Shown: piece by piece, positions 18,633-26,875 of the stretch
Layout of the letters: every line of letters begins with the position of its first letter
Position numbering within the stretch: position 1 is the stretch's first letter
NCBI GenBank assembly: GCA_030747785.1
Contig: JASLKC010000033.1
Coordinates: forward strand, 1-38,346
Length of the DNA stretch: 38,346 nucleotides
Direction: 5' to 3'
Origin: Candidatus Poseidoniaceae archaeon
GTDB taxonomy: Archaea > Thermoplasmatota > Poseidoniia > Poseidoniales > Poseidoniaceae
The notes under the pieces: generated by a model
Databases searched by the model: none
Told to the model about the DNA's origin: nothing
The model's input: the letters and a program-made list of their open reading frames with translations, nothing else
Program-made: the position numbers and the translations under genes

Positions 18633-19624
18633 TCGAGTGCCCCCATGTCTCCAAATACAATGCCAAAGTCTTCGTCACATGTCTCACCCTCTCGGGCTAC
18701 AACTTCAACTTCTCCAGTCATTACTGAGTGTTGTTCTCCACAATATTCTGCACATCGAACTGGGAAGGTACCGGCCTCATTGGGTTGAACGAATAGCCAA
18801 GTGCCACCTTCAAGTCCTGGGACAGCATCTTCTTTGTTACCCCATTCTTGGAGCCATAATGCATGCTGTACACCTTGGTGGCGGGAATTATCATCATTGT
18901 ACTTGTCAGAATGGATATTGATAGTAACATCTTCATCACATGGAATGATGAAATCATCAGTCATTTTTAGTCCGATTCTAATGTGATGCCAGCGATGAAC
19001 TACTTCACCTTCCGAATCGAGCAGGAAAACTTGTTGCTCAACATTACTGTCAAAGGGCTGGTCAAGACTTGAATTATTAGCCAAATCTAAATCGATACTA
19101 TTGCTAGAGTATACAAGATCGCCATTATCGTTTAGCGATAGGGTTTCCCAACTTACTTCTGCTGTGACTGCTGCTGTTCCAGCAGCGATCGAAAGTCCAT
19201 TTGCATCCCAAGTTACATCATGAATAGTAGACATATCTTCCCAAGTCATTTCATCTTGGTAGCGATATTCCCAGTACCATTGCATGCCATTTGCTTCGAC
19301 AGTGAATGAATCACTTTCGGAAGGAATGGCACCCCACACGAGATTCATTGAACCGAATGCAAGCCAAGTCACCCACAGAATGAGAATAGTTGGGCCGAGG
19401 AACCAAGCGAATTCCAATTTGGCATTATGTCGTTCTTTTGGAAAAGTTCCGACTTTCAGTACTTCTTTACCAGCAGGCTCGACACCTTCTCGATATCGAA
19501 GAACTGCAATGAGTAGCCAAACAAAGGCAAATATTCCTACCAAAATTGACCAGAACATGAATTTATCATACAACACCGTGAACAAGGTGTTTTCATCCGG
19601 CCACAACTCTCGCGAAGCGCCCAT
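18629..19624 (-). CDS. coxB: Cytochrome c oxidase subunit II (CuA)
   Basis: CuA motif CAEYCGEQHSVM; VQHALWLQEWGNKEDAVPG; two N-terminal TM helices. Confidence 0.93.
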   Translation of the reverse strand: MGASRELWPDENTLFTVLYDKFMFWSILVGIFAFVWLLIAVLRYREGVEPAGKEVLKVGTFPKERHNAKLEFAWFLGPTILILWVTWLAFGSMNLVWGAIPSESDSFTVEANGMQWYWEYRYQDEMTWEDMSTIHDVTWDANGLSIAAGTAAVTAEVSWETLSLNDNGDLVYSSNSIDLDLANNSSLDQPFDSNVEQQVFLLDSEGEVVHRWHHIRIGLKMTDDFIIPCDEDVTINIHSDKYNDDNSRHQGVQHALWLQEWGNKEDAVPGLEGGTWLFVQPNEAGTFPVRCAEYCGEQHSVMTGEVEVVAREGETCDEDFGIVFGDMGALE

Positions 19625-19724
19625 GAGCCGAGCGGTCCGACGACCGTATTAAGCCATTGTGTATGTATTGGATTCTCCCTACGGGAGAGTATGCTTCTTG
19701 GGCTGGTGCGAACAGGGCCTTTGC

Positions 19725-20033
19725 ATGGGCCTCTCAGGTTGCGTTCAAACGACTCTCGATGGCTCGGTTCTTATCGAGGTTGAGGTTCAGCCGGGAGCCT
19801 CCCGCCAAGGGGTAATTGGATTCAATGAATGGCGCGGCCGATTACAGGTCGCTGTGAAAGCCGAGGCTCAGAAAGGTAAGGCAAATCATGCAGTTTGTGC
19901 AGTACTTTCACAATCCCTTGGAGCAAAAGTTAGCGTAGTAGCCGGCCATACTACCCGTCTGAAGAAAATCTCCGTAGAAGGAATGGATGCTTCTCAAATT
20001 ATTTCTCGTTTGGAGGTATTACTTGAATCGTGA
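19725..20033 (+). CDS. DUF167 (YggU) family protein
   Basis: VEVQPGASRQGVIGFNEWRGRLQVAVKAEAQKGKANHAVCAVLSQSLG pattern. ORF track start is 19659. Confidence 0.85.
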   Translation: MGLSGCVQTTLDGSVLIEVEVQPGASRQGVIGFNEWRGRLQVAVKAEAQKGKANHAVCAVLSQSLGAKVSVVAGHTTRLKKISVEGMDASQIISRLEVLLES

Positions 20034-20448
20034 AGAGAGGTTTACACTTGCTGCCGTTTCCTTGGGCGAGGCTAGGGCCTTAAACAGGTCTGGAATTGTA
20101 ATCTTAGTAGAAGGTAAAAGGGATGTTCAGGCTTTACGTTCACTAGGCTTCAGCGGTCCGATTGAGCAGTTAAATCGTGGCTGGCCAGTAGATAGAGTAG
20201 CAGTTTATTTGGTTGAAGAATTTGATGAACCACCAATTGTGTTGATGGATTGGGACCGTACTGGCGGCAGGCTTCAGAGAAAATTGGTCGAAGCTCTGAT
20301 GAGCCTAGATGTCATTGTGAGCGATGAACCTCGCCGAACTCTTTCAAAATCTATGCGCCCCGATACACTTTGCGTCGAAGACCTCGACGCATTTGCCGAA
20401 GAGATACTTCCAAAAATGAACCTCAGGGATCCTGAGGGGGCAAAATAA
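20023..20448 (+). CDS. Small TOPRIM-domain protein (archaeal type)
   Basis: GIVILVEGKRDVQALRSLGFSGPIEQLNRG...PPIVLMDWDRTGGRLQRKL (TOPRIM E and DxD-like motifs). Probable TTG start at 20023, overlapping the upstream gene. Confidence 0.8.
   Translation: MNREERFTLAAVSLGEARALNRSGIVILVEGKRDVQALRSLGFSGPIEQLNRGWPVDRVAVYLVEEFDEPPIVLMDWDRTGGRLQRKLVEALMSLDVIVSDEPRRTLSKSMRPDTLCVEDLDAFAEEILPKMNLRDPEGAK
20421..20437. terminator. Perfect hairpin in convergent overlap (possible bidirectional terminator)
   Basis: CCTCAGG-GAT-CCTGAGG. Confidence 0.4.
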
Positions 20449-20881
20449 CGCCCATCTCTTTGACGGTATTCAGTACTACATGAGTGTATGAACGAGTAAT
20501 TCCATCGAGAGTGAAAACAGTTTTTGTCAAGTTGTCCAAATCTTTCCGGTCGCGTACACGTGCGAGGACCATTGAATCCCATTCCCCGGTTACATCATAG
20601 ACGCCAAATACTCGTGAATCAGCACTAATTTTTGTTTGGACATCCATGATTTGCCCTTTATCTATGCACAGTCCAGCCATCACGGTCATCGACCAACCAA
20701 CGGCTTCTGCATCGAGAAGAGGGGCATAACCCGTTATGCATCCTTCTGCTTCAAGACGACGCAAACGGTTGGTGATAGTTCCTTGAGCAACACCAACTAT
20801 GCTTGCAAGTTGCCTCTGGCTTATTCGGGCATCCTCAAGCAAGGCTTCGATGATTGCTCGGTCGGTATCATCGAGTGCCAT
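20423..20881 (-). CDS. Lrp/AsnC family transcriptional regulator
   Basis: MALDDTDRAIIEALLEDARISQRQLASIVGVAQGTITNRLRRLEAEGCITGY plus RAM-like domain. Confidence 0.9.
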   Translation of the reverse strand: MALDDTDRAIIEALLEDARISQRQLASIVGVAQGTITNRLRRLEAEGCITGYAPLLDAEAVGWSMTVMAGLCIDKGQIMDVQTKISADSRVFGVYDVTGEWDSMVLARVRDRKDLDNLTKTVFTLDGITRSYTHVVLNTVKEMGVILPPQDP

Positions 20882-20907
20882 GGAACCAATGCAGAAGCGA
20901 CTGGGCT

Positions 20908-22056
20908 TCAATCATTTGCTTTTTGTTCTGGTAAATCTAGGTCGAGAATCCAGTCGCCTAAATCATCAACTTTTACTGAAAGGCGCATGTGAAATGAGCC
21001 CTTACCGGTGACTTTGATCGTACCAGTTTTTTCTTCACCAGCCCGCAGTGAATCCTTTTTTATGCGAGAATGGGAGCGCCAACCTTCACCCATTTCCATT
21101 GCTCCAATCTCCATCGAGTATCCCGCCTTAATGCGATATTCAACTTCGCCAGCAGCAGGACCCCACGAACCTTCTAGTCGCGGTAAACCCTTCTCGCGCT
21201 TACGTTCTGCAAATACAATGAAACCAATGACAATCAATAGAACGACAATCAGGATTGCAGGAACGATAGCATCTGAAGAATCACTACTTTGCCAAGAGGT
21301 AGGTAAGGCTGTACGTTGGATAGAAATCACACGATTAGTAGATTCATTATCAAAGCCTCCAATCATTACCAATATCAATTCATATTGATTTGCGTGACTC
21401 GCATCACCGAGTTCGATTCCGGCCCCAACAAGATGCTCCCGAGTGAGGGTAGCATTCCACTTATTTTCAGAACCATTTGTGAAGTAGAAAGAGGAGGAAG
21501 GAGCCCAATCACATAAGACATTTTCAGCCTCTCTCCCTATGGTATCCCTTGCCTCGGATTCGACAATGAAAACATGCAATTGAGTTGCACCATTGAGTTG
21601 ATGTGGATTGGTAAATTCTGCGACAATCGAAACCATTTCTACTTTTGAAGACCCGATTAATTCAATGGAATAATCGATAGCAACTTCGTTGTTAGGCATA
21701 GCCCATTCGATTTCATCAAAGGCTTCCATAGAAATTGGTGTTCCGTCTACTGCGACCGCGGGAAAGTAATCGATACCATGGAATTGTGCGCGTGCATCAG
21801 CATCATCAGAAGGCCAACCTCCTCCTTCTTCATTAGCGCCAGTGCGCCAATGTACCAATGTGATAATTCCTTGTCTGTCCATTGCCTCTAGAAGTTCGAC
21901 CTTCTCATCATCTCCTTCACCGTGAAACCATTCAACTAGTGGCGGAGCTAATTCTTGACTTGTATTTTCAGATGAAGAAAAGACTGTTAAATCTCCAATC
22001 GCAGTAACGTTTGGCAATAGAAATATTATGAGAATAGCCCAAGTTCCATACCTCAT
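20908..22056 (-). CDS. Signal-peptide, single-TM membrane protein with possible thioredoxin-like ectodomain
   Basis: N-terminal signal; LVHWRTGANEEGGGWPSDDADARAQFHGIDYFPAVAVDG; TM AIVPAILIVVLLIVIGFIVFA. Confidence 0.6.
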   Translation of the reverse strand: MRYGTWAILIIFLLPNVTAIGDLTVFSSSENTSQELAPPLVEWFHGEGDDEKVELLEAMDRQGIITLVHWRTGANEEGGGWPSDDADARAQFHGIDYFPAVAVDGTPISMEAFDEIEWAMPNNEVAIDYSIELIGSSKVEMVSIVAEFTNPHQLNGATQLHVFIVESEARDTIGREAENVLCDWAPSSSFYFTNGSENKWNATLTREHLVGAGIELGDASHANQYELILVMIGGFDNESTNRVISIQRTALPTSWQSSDSSDAIVPAILIVVLLIVIGFIVFAERKREKGLPRLEGSWGPAAGEVEYRIKAGYSMEIGAMEMGEGWRSHSRIKKDSLRAGEEKTGTIKVTGKGSFHMRLSVKVDDLGDWILDLDLPEQKAND

Positions 22057-23744
22057 TCTTCTTCCCCTCCAACCTCTACTCCTAACTTGAGTCTAAGGAC
22101 ATCTCTCTCTTTTTCACTAACCATGAATGAAACTCGCGCTGCAACCCAAACTGGAGCCAAATGCTCACCACATCTAAGAATGGATGATCCGGTTTCGATT
22201 TCCACGGGAAAATCTTCTACCAATGGCACATTTCCCTTGAGCATGTCAATGAGAGTTGTTTCATCAACATCTACCAAATTCTTGGTGATGTGAGGCCTGA
22301 GTAATTCCATTGCTTCACCACGAGGGCGCCAGAAGCCTTTGTTATCAGTGAAGGACGGTTGACCAACATGTACTATCCGTAGTGGATGAAATGCATCACC
22401 CGGCCAAAAATCACCTTTGTTATTCTGTACAGTGGGGTGATAAAGACGATTCAAGGTCATCGGTGCAGCGATATTAGTTCTCTTTCCGCGATGCCACCAA
22501 GAAAATGCACTAGCATCTATCCCCCATTTGTCACAGATGGTTTTCACAAGTTCAGAATCTGCAGGATTTATCGTATGACGATTGGGGTTTTGACGAGGTA
22601 ATTCCACAGGTTCTCGCATCAATTTCCTTTTGAGAATCATTGATTTTGCAATACCTTCAGGCGTAGCTTCTGGAATATGTCTAAACAATGCAACATAGAA
22701 TCCGCCGGTATTATTGTCATGTGGATGCACTCGAATGGTGTATGAAAGAGGAGGCGCTTCCTCTCCCCGAATTAGTGGATTGAGCATTTCTTCTTTCAGA
22801 CCTGGGAGCCTTGGAATTTCGCCGGTCCATTCTATTGGATTAGCCGCTTCATCTAGTATCTCCCAATTATCGATTCCATGATGAACAACTAGTCCCGGGA
22901 ATAGACGATTTGCATCGATATTCACTAATTCTAACCATGGACACCGCCTTAGGATTTCACATACTGCTGCTTCGTTTTCAGTAGGATCGATAGAACAGGT
23001 AGAGTAAACCATCAATCCACCAGGAACTAGAAGTTGTGCTGCCCGATATGCGATATCAGTCTGTAACTGAAACATCGAACGTCCATCCTTCGGACTCCAT
23101 CCCCACCACAAGTCCCGATTTTTCCTTGTGGTTGCAGTTCCTGTACATGGTGCATCTACAACTATGCCTTCTATCCCAGGTTCAGGCATACGGCCGATGT
23201 GCCTACCATCGTGTTGCATGATTAGCATATTTGCAAGCCCTAGCCGGCCACGGTTGGTGGCTAGCATGTTCAAGCGTCCACTAGATGGTTCATTTGCTAG
23301 AACCAATCCATCTGGTATTGCTTCAGCTAATTGGGTGGCTTTTGACCCTGGGGCAGCACAAGTATCCATCACGAGTGAGTCCTTTGCGGGCTCAAGGACA
23401 ACTGGAGGCAGCATTGAAACAGCTTCTTGACGAGTAATTCGACCTGTTTCATGTAATATCATTAGCATCGCTTTGGCGTCATCGGGAATATCTCCCTTGG
23501 GAAAAGGCATCTGCCAAGCTTCGATAGTCGACAGCCACTCAATTCTCTTACCACCCATTGCAATTAATTGTTCACGAGTCCAATCGATATCGTGGCGCCG
23601 AGGGGTTAAGCGCATTGTTACAGGCAGAGGAGAGGAGGCAATAGGGAGCCACGCATCGATATCGATACCGAGTGAGGAAGCGAGACCAGCGAGAGGCGTA
23701 GTACGCATCTTCTCGATGAGTTCAGGCTCTGGCGCGCGCACCAT
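22053..23744 (-). CDS. RNA cytosine-5 methyltransferase, Trm4/NSUN (RsmB/NOP family)
   Basis: MDTCAAPGSKATQLAE, VVDAPCTGTATTRKNRDLWWGW, YSTCSIDPTENEAAV, GGFYVALFRH. ORF track start 23789; start refined to MVRAPEPELIEKM. Confidence 0.9.
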   Translation of the reverse strand: MVRAPEPELIEKMRTTPLAGLASSLGIDIDAWLPIASSPLPVTMRLTPRRHDIDWTREQLIAMGGKRIEWLSTIEAWQMPFPKGDIPDDAKAMLMILHETGRITRQEAVSMLPPVVLEPAKDSLVMDTCAAPGSKATQLAEAIPDGLVLANEPSSGRLNMLATNRGRLGLANMLIMQHDGRHIGRMPEPGIEGIVVDAPCTGTATTRKNRDLWWGWSPKDGRSMFQLQTDIAYRAAQLLVPGGLMVYSTCSIDPTENEAAVCEILRRCPWLELVNIDANRLFPGLVVHHGIDNWEILDEAANPIEWTGEIPRLPGLKEEMLNPLIRGEEAPPLSYTIRVHPHDNNTGGFYVALFRHIPEATPEGIAKSMILKRKLMREPVELPRQNPNRHTINPADSELVKTICDKWGIDASAFSWWHRGKRTNIAAPMTLNRLYHPTVQNNKGDFWPGDAFHPLRIVHVGQPSFTDNKGFWRPRGEAMELLRPHITKNLVDVDETTLIDMLKGNVPLVEDFPVEIETGSSILRCGEHLAPVWVAARVSFMVSEKERDVLRLKLGVEVGGEEE

Positions 23745-23820
23745 GAGCGAGGGGCAGGGCGTACCCTCTTGGGGCTTGTGGGGGCCCAATGCTCATGGAT
23801 GAGACCGTAATGGAGCGGTT

Positions 23821-24744
23821 ATGGCCGCAGTAATGACACTGGCATTTTTGTGCGGCCTAGCGATGATTGCTTCAGGGGTATTCAACTTTGGAAGATGGGT
23901 ATCTGCAATACCTATTCCACTAATTCTCATCGAGGTATTAACTACTGATATGGACGCCGTACATTCAGACTCGGGCTATCCAGTTTGGATAATTCTCGGA
24001 TTTATGGCTATTACAACATCTTGGATAATGACAAGGCCTGATGAGAGGGTACTCCGGTCATCTTCCGGTTTGATTCTCTCAATGATGTTACTTGTGATGT
24101 ATGACCCAAGTGAGTATTACTCAACACTTGGGGAATATTCCACTATGGATAATCTAATTGCGATTGGGACTCATTTGCTAATAGGCGGGGCATGTGGTTG
24201 GGCATCGGTAGTCTACAGTGATGGAGTTAGAGGAAAATCCGATTTGTTGATTTCCTTAGGTATTCCATTCACTAGTGTGTTATTCTCAGATCCAGCATGG
24301 ATTATTTTTGCAACAACAATCGGGCTCGCCTCACTTCTTACTTGGTTGGAAGATAAAGTAGACTCCCGACTTGGTCCCGGTGACGGGCGGTCTTTTGCCC
24401 TCGCAATTTCAGTATTAATTGGAGTCGCCCTCATCTTGGTTCTTTCATGGGTCGGAATAAATGAAATTCCGAGAATTGGAGCTGGAGCAATTACAGTCTC
24501 GCTTTGGATGACTATGGGAGTAGTAGTCTTTGGGCTGTTTGGAATGTTAATGCCCTTGCTGGGATTGGACCACAGGTCTAGACCAGAAGCATGGGGTTGG
24601 CGTACAGGTCTCATGTTATCCCCAATGCTCTTGATAGTGTGGACCGACCTTGCACCACTATTATTGCCAGGGGTTTGGCTAGCAATAGTATTCTCACTTT
24701 CAGCGCCTTTGGTACTTGAAAAGGACCTAAAGAAAGTGCCTTGA
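23821..24744 (+). CDS. Polytopic membrane protein, unknown function
   Basis: About 8 hydrophobic segments over 307 aa; divergent from the NSUN gene. Confidence 0.65.
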   Translation: MAAVMTLAFLCGLAMIASGVFNFGRWVSAIPIPLILIEVLTTDMDAVHSDSGYPVWIILGFMAITTSWIMTRPDERVLRSSSGLILSMMLLVMYDPSEYYSTLGEYSTMDNLIAIGTHLLIGGACGWASVVYSDGVRGKSDLLISLGIPFTSVLFSDPAWIIFATTIGLASLLTWLEDKVDSRLGPGDGRSFALAISVLIGVALILVLSWVGINEIPRIGAGAITVSLWMTMGVVVFGLFGMLMPLLGLDHRSRPEAWGWRTGLMLSPMLLIVWTDLAPLLLPGVWLAIVFSLSAPLVLEKDLKKVP

Positions 24745-24781
24745 CTTCTGGGAATGCCCCCCAACTCTTATCTATGGGCCG

Positions 24782-25195
24782 ATGCCGATTCGACTTGTTG
24801 AATCTGCGGATTCATCAACAGGGATGGGGATCCTAATGGGAAGAGCATTTAGAGATGGCATTGGCCAAGATAACAGATTGCGCATGCAATCTCGTAGCAG
24901 AAATTGGAAACCACTGACAGACCTTCAGGGTCTGTCAACGCGAAGTAGTGATACCGCTTCCGACATGGGGCCATTGGTAGATGTCCCTGCAATGGTTAGA
25001 ATTGAAAACGAACGCTGGGTCTTTGAGCGAATCAGCCAGGAAATCTTGGATAACCTTACTCATCGTTTGATAATTCACGAAACTGAAGGCAGCAGAACAT
25101 TGGGCGCTACACTTGACCTTGCAACAGCAATGACAGTGGCTCAAGGGATGGCTAGAACTGAAGGCAGTGTAGTTCTGATTGAACCCATTAGGTAA
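24782..25195 (+). CDS. Conserved hypothetical protein
   Basis: 137-aa ORF filling the space exactly up to the convergent sec61-beta stop. Confidence 0.6.
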   Translation: MPIRLVESADSSTGMGILMGRAFRDGIGQDNRLRMQSRSRNWKPLTDLQGLSTRSSDTASDMGPLVDVPAMVRIENERWVFERISQEILDNLTHRLIIHETEGSRTLGATLDLATAMTVAQGMARTEGSVVLIEPIR

Positions 25196-25390
25196 TCAGA
25201 AAAGACCAGTGATCCAAGCGATTACGCCTTCGTTCACCAAGTAAATAAATCCGCCAAGGCCAATGCAAGCCAGATAGATTTGGAATGGAGTAATCTGCCA
25301 AGCATGCTCCGACTCTTCGTCGAAGTAACGGATTAGACCAGCGGCTTGCTGAATACCGCTTCCATCCTTCTTACCCTTCTTGACAGCCAT
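25196..25390 (-). CDS. Preprotein translocase subunit Sec61-beta (archaeal SecG)
   Basis: MAVKKGKKDGSGIQQAAGLIRYFDEESEHAWQITPFQIYLACIGLGGFIYLV: archaeal 'xAGLxRYFDEE' motif plus a single C-terminal TM. Confidence 0.88.
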   Translation of the reverse strand: MAVKKGKKDGSGIQQAAGLIRYFDEESEHAWQITPFQIYLACIGLGGFIYLVNEGVIAWITGLF

Positions 25391-25441
25391 GGGACTCAGT
25401 CCGCCGAGTCGCCTGCCCTTTATGAACGCGACGCGCGGCCA

Positions 25442-26161
25442 TCATTCCTCTTCAGAGGTAAGATCGACTAATGGGGCCTCATCGTTAAAGTCGAAGATTG
25501 CGCCATCCGGATCTACATCTTCTACCACGATTTCAACCGAATCTGCTTCGAGTCTAGCAAGAGCACGCATTACTCCAGGTGCATTGTCATCAGCTAGTGC
25601 ATTTCGTGCGATTTCAATTTCATTACTGTCGCCCTTTGCTTCTTTCACGGTCTCGATTAAATCGAAAAGGTCTTCTCTAGCGCGGAGTAAATGGGATTTC
25701 CAAACCTCTTCATTTTCTCGAAGATTGCCAACCTTACGGTTGAATGAACCATTCATACTGAATTCCCATGGATTGTGAGGGAGTGTTGCTGCTAAATCGA
25801 AAATAATTCGGCACCTTGTTTCAAGGGGCCCGTCTAAGGTAATCGTGTTGAAGTAGCATTTGGTAATCAAACCAAATCCCCAGTAACTTTTACTTTCGAT
25901 AGAGATACGCAAATCACCAGAATTTGCACCAAATTTCCACGATTGTTCATTGAAACCAGGCCTCTTTTCCATTTTTGGTGTTTCAAGGCCGGGAATTACT
26001 TTGAGTAATGTGCTTGCAATATCACCGAGGTATACCGTAGAAACATTTGCAGGATGTGCTTTTGGACGAATATTTCCTTCCTCATCATGCCCATGGGTGG
26101 GCCCAGCCTTCCGAACTTGTGCATGAAACACAGAGGTCATCGGGTCAAGTCCACCTTGCAT
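25442..26161 (-). CDS. Conserved hypothetical protein
   Basis: 239-aa ORF with acidic C-terminus; fills the gap between sec61-beta and a divergent gene. Confidence 0.6.
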   Translation of the reverse strand: MQGGLDPMTSVFHAQVRKAGPTHGHDEEGNIRPKAHPANVSTVYLGDIASTLLKVIPGLETPKMEKRPGFNEQSWKFGANSGDLRISIESKSYWGFGLITKCYFNTITLDGPLETRCRIIFDLAATLPHNPWEFSMNGSFNRKVGNLRENEEVWKSHLLRAREDLFDLIETVKEAKGDSNEIEIARNALADDNAPGVMRALARLEADSVEIVVEDVDPDGAIFDFNDEAPLVDLTSEEE

Positions 26162-26256
26162 GGCTCACGCTCTGAACGGCTTTGTCCTTGAATCATGCCC
26201 CATCTTGAGAGAAGGGTTCTTGATAGTGAGGGGTTTTCGCAGGGTGGGTCTAGGGC

Positions 26257-26652
26257 ATGGCAGCCAAGAAAACAAAGAATCCCCTCGCTAAATTGATGGC
26301 ACTACCAGGGGTAGGTAAGGTAGCAGCAACAAAAATGCAAAAAGCCGGAATAAAAACACCAGCAGGAATCAAAAAAGCTGGAGTAAAAGGTCTGGTAAAG
26401 GCAGGTCTCTCGGCCGCCCTTTCTAAGAAATTACTTGCAGGTTCTAAGGCTCCTTCAAAGAAGAAGGCCGCTGCTAAGAAAGTAGCACCTAAGAAGAAGG
26501 CTGCTGCCAAGAAGGCACCAGCAAAGAAGAAGGCCGCTGCCAAGAAGAAGGCACCAGCAAAGTCCTCCACTCCCAAATCTAGTAGGCGTGGCTCTAATCT
26601 AAAAGCGCCAAGCCTAGCAGAGTTGCTCAAACAGATTAAATCGAAAAAGTGA
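26257..26652 (+). CDS. HhH-domain protein with histone H1-like Lys/Ala/Pro-rich tail (putative nucleoid protein)
   Basis: HhH-like LMALPGVGKVAATKMQKAGIKTPAGIKKAGVKGLVKAGLSAALSKKLL, then KKKAAAKKVAPKKKAAAKKAPAKKKAAAKKKAPAK. Confidence 0.8.
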   Translation: MAAKKTKNPLAKLMALPGVGKVAATKMQKAGIKTPAGIKKAGVKGLVKAGLSAALSKKLLAGSKAPSKKKAAAKKVAPKKKAAAKKAPAKKKAAAKKKAPAKSSTPKSSRRGSNLKAPSLAELLKQIKSKK

Positions 26653-26692
26653 AACCGCTATCTTTGAAGACCGAATGGGATACAGGTCTTCC

Positions 26693-26875
26693 ATGCCAAG
26701 GCGCAAGTATGGGAAATTGCGCAAGACTGTCGAACTTCCGCCAAAGGGCAATTGTTCTCGATGTAGGAGTGGCAAATATTGTCCAATCGAAGGCCATGTA
26801 GGCAATATCGTAACATCTCACCGGGAATGGTCGGGCCCAGAAAAAATGGAGAAACGCAAGAAGGCTCGCTCATGA
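26693..26875 (+). CDS. Small Cys/His-containing protein
   Basis: MPRRKYGKLRKTVELPPKGNCSRCRSGKYCPIEGHVGNIVTSHREW; lies between two supported genes. Short, so moderate confidence. Confidence 0.5.
   Translation: MPRRKYGKLRKTVELPPKGNCSRCRSGKYCPIEGHVGNIVTSHREWSGPEKMEKRKKARS

Noticed and set aside
24213-24764. 183-aa minus-strand ORF
   Set aside because: Antisense to a polytopic membrane protein with plausible TM periodicity; no own motif.
26455-26565. Possible repeat array / CRISPR-like pattern
   Set aside because: Repeats are in-frame Lys/Ala codons without unique spacers; no CRISPR array or cas gene seen.
26250-26630. 126-aa Phe/Ala-rich minus-strand ORF
   Set aside because: Reverse complement of the Lys/Ala repeats of the HhH/H1-like gene; composition is an artefact.
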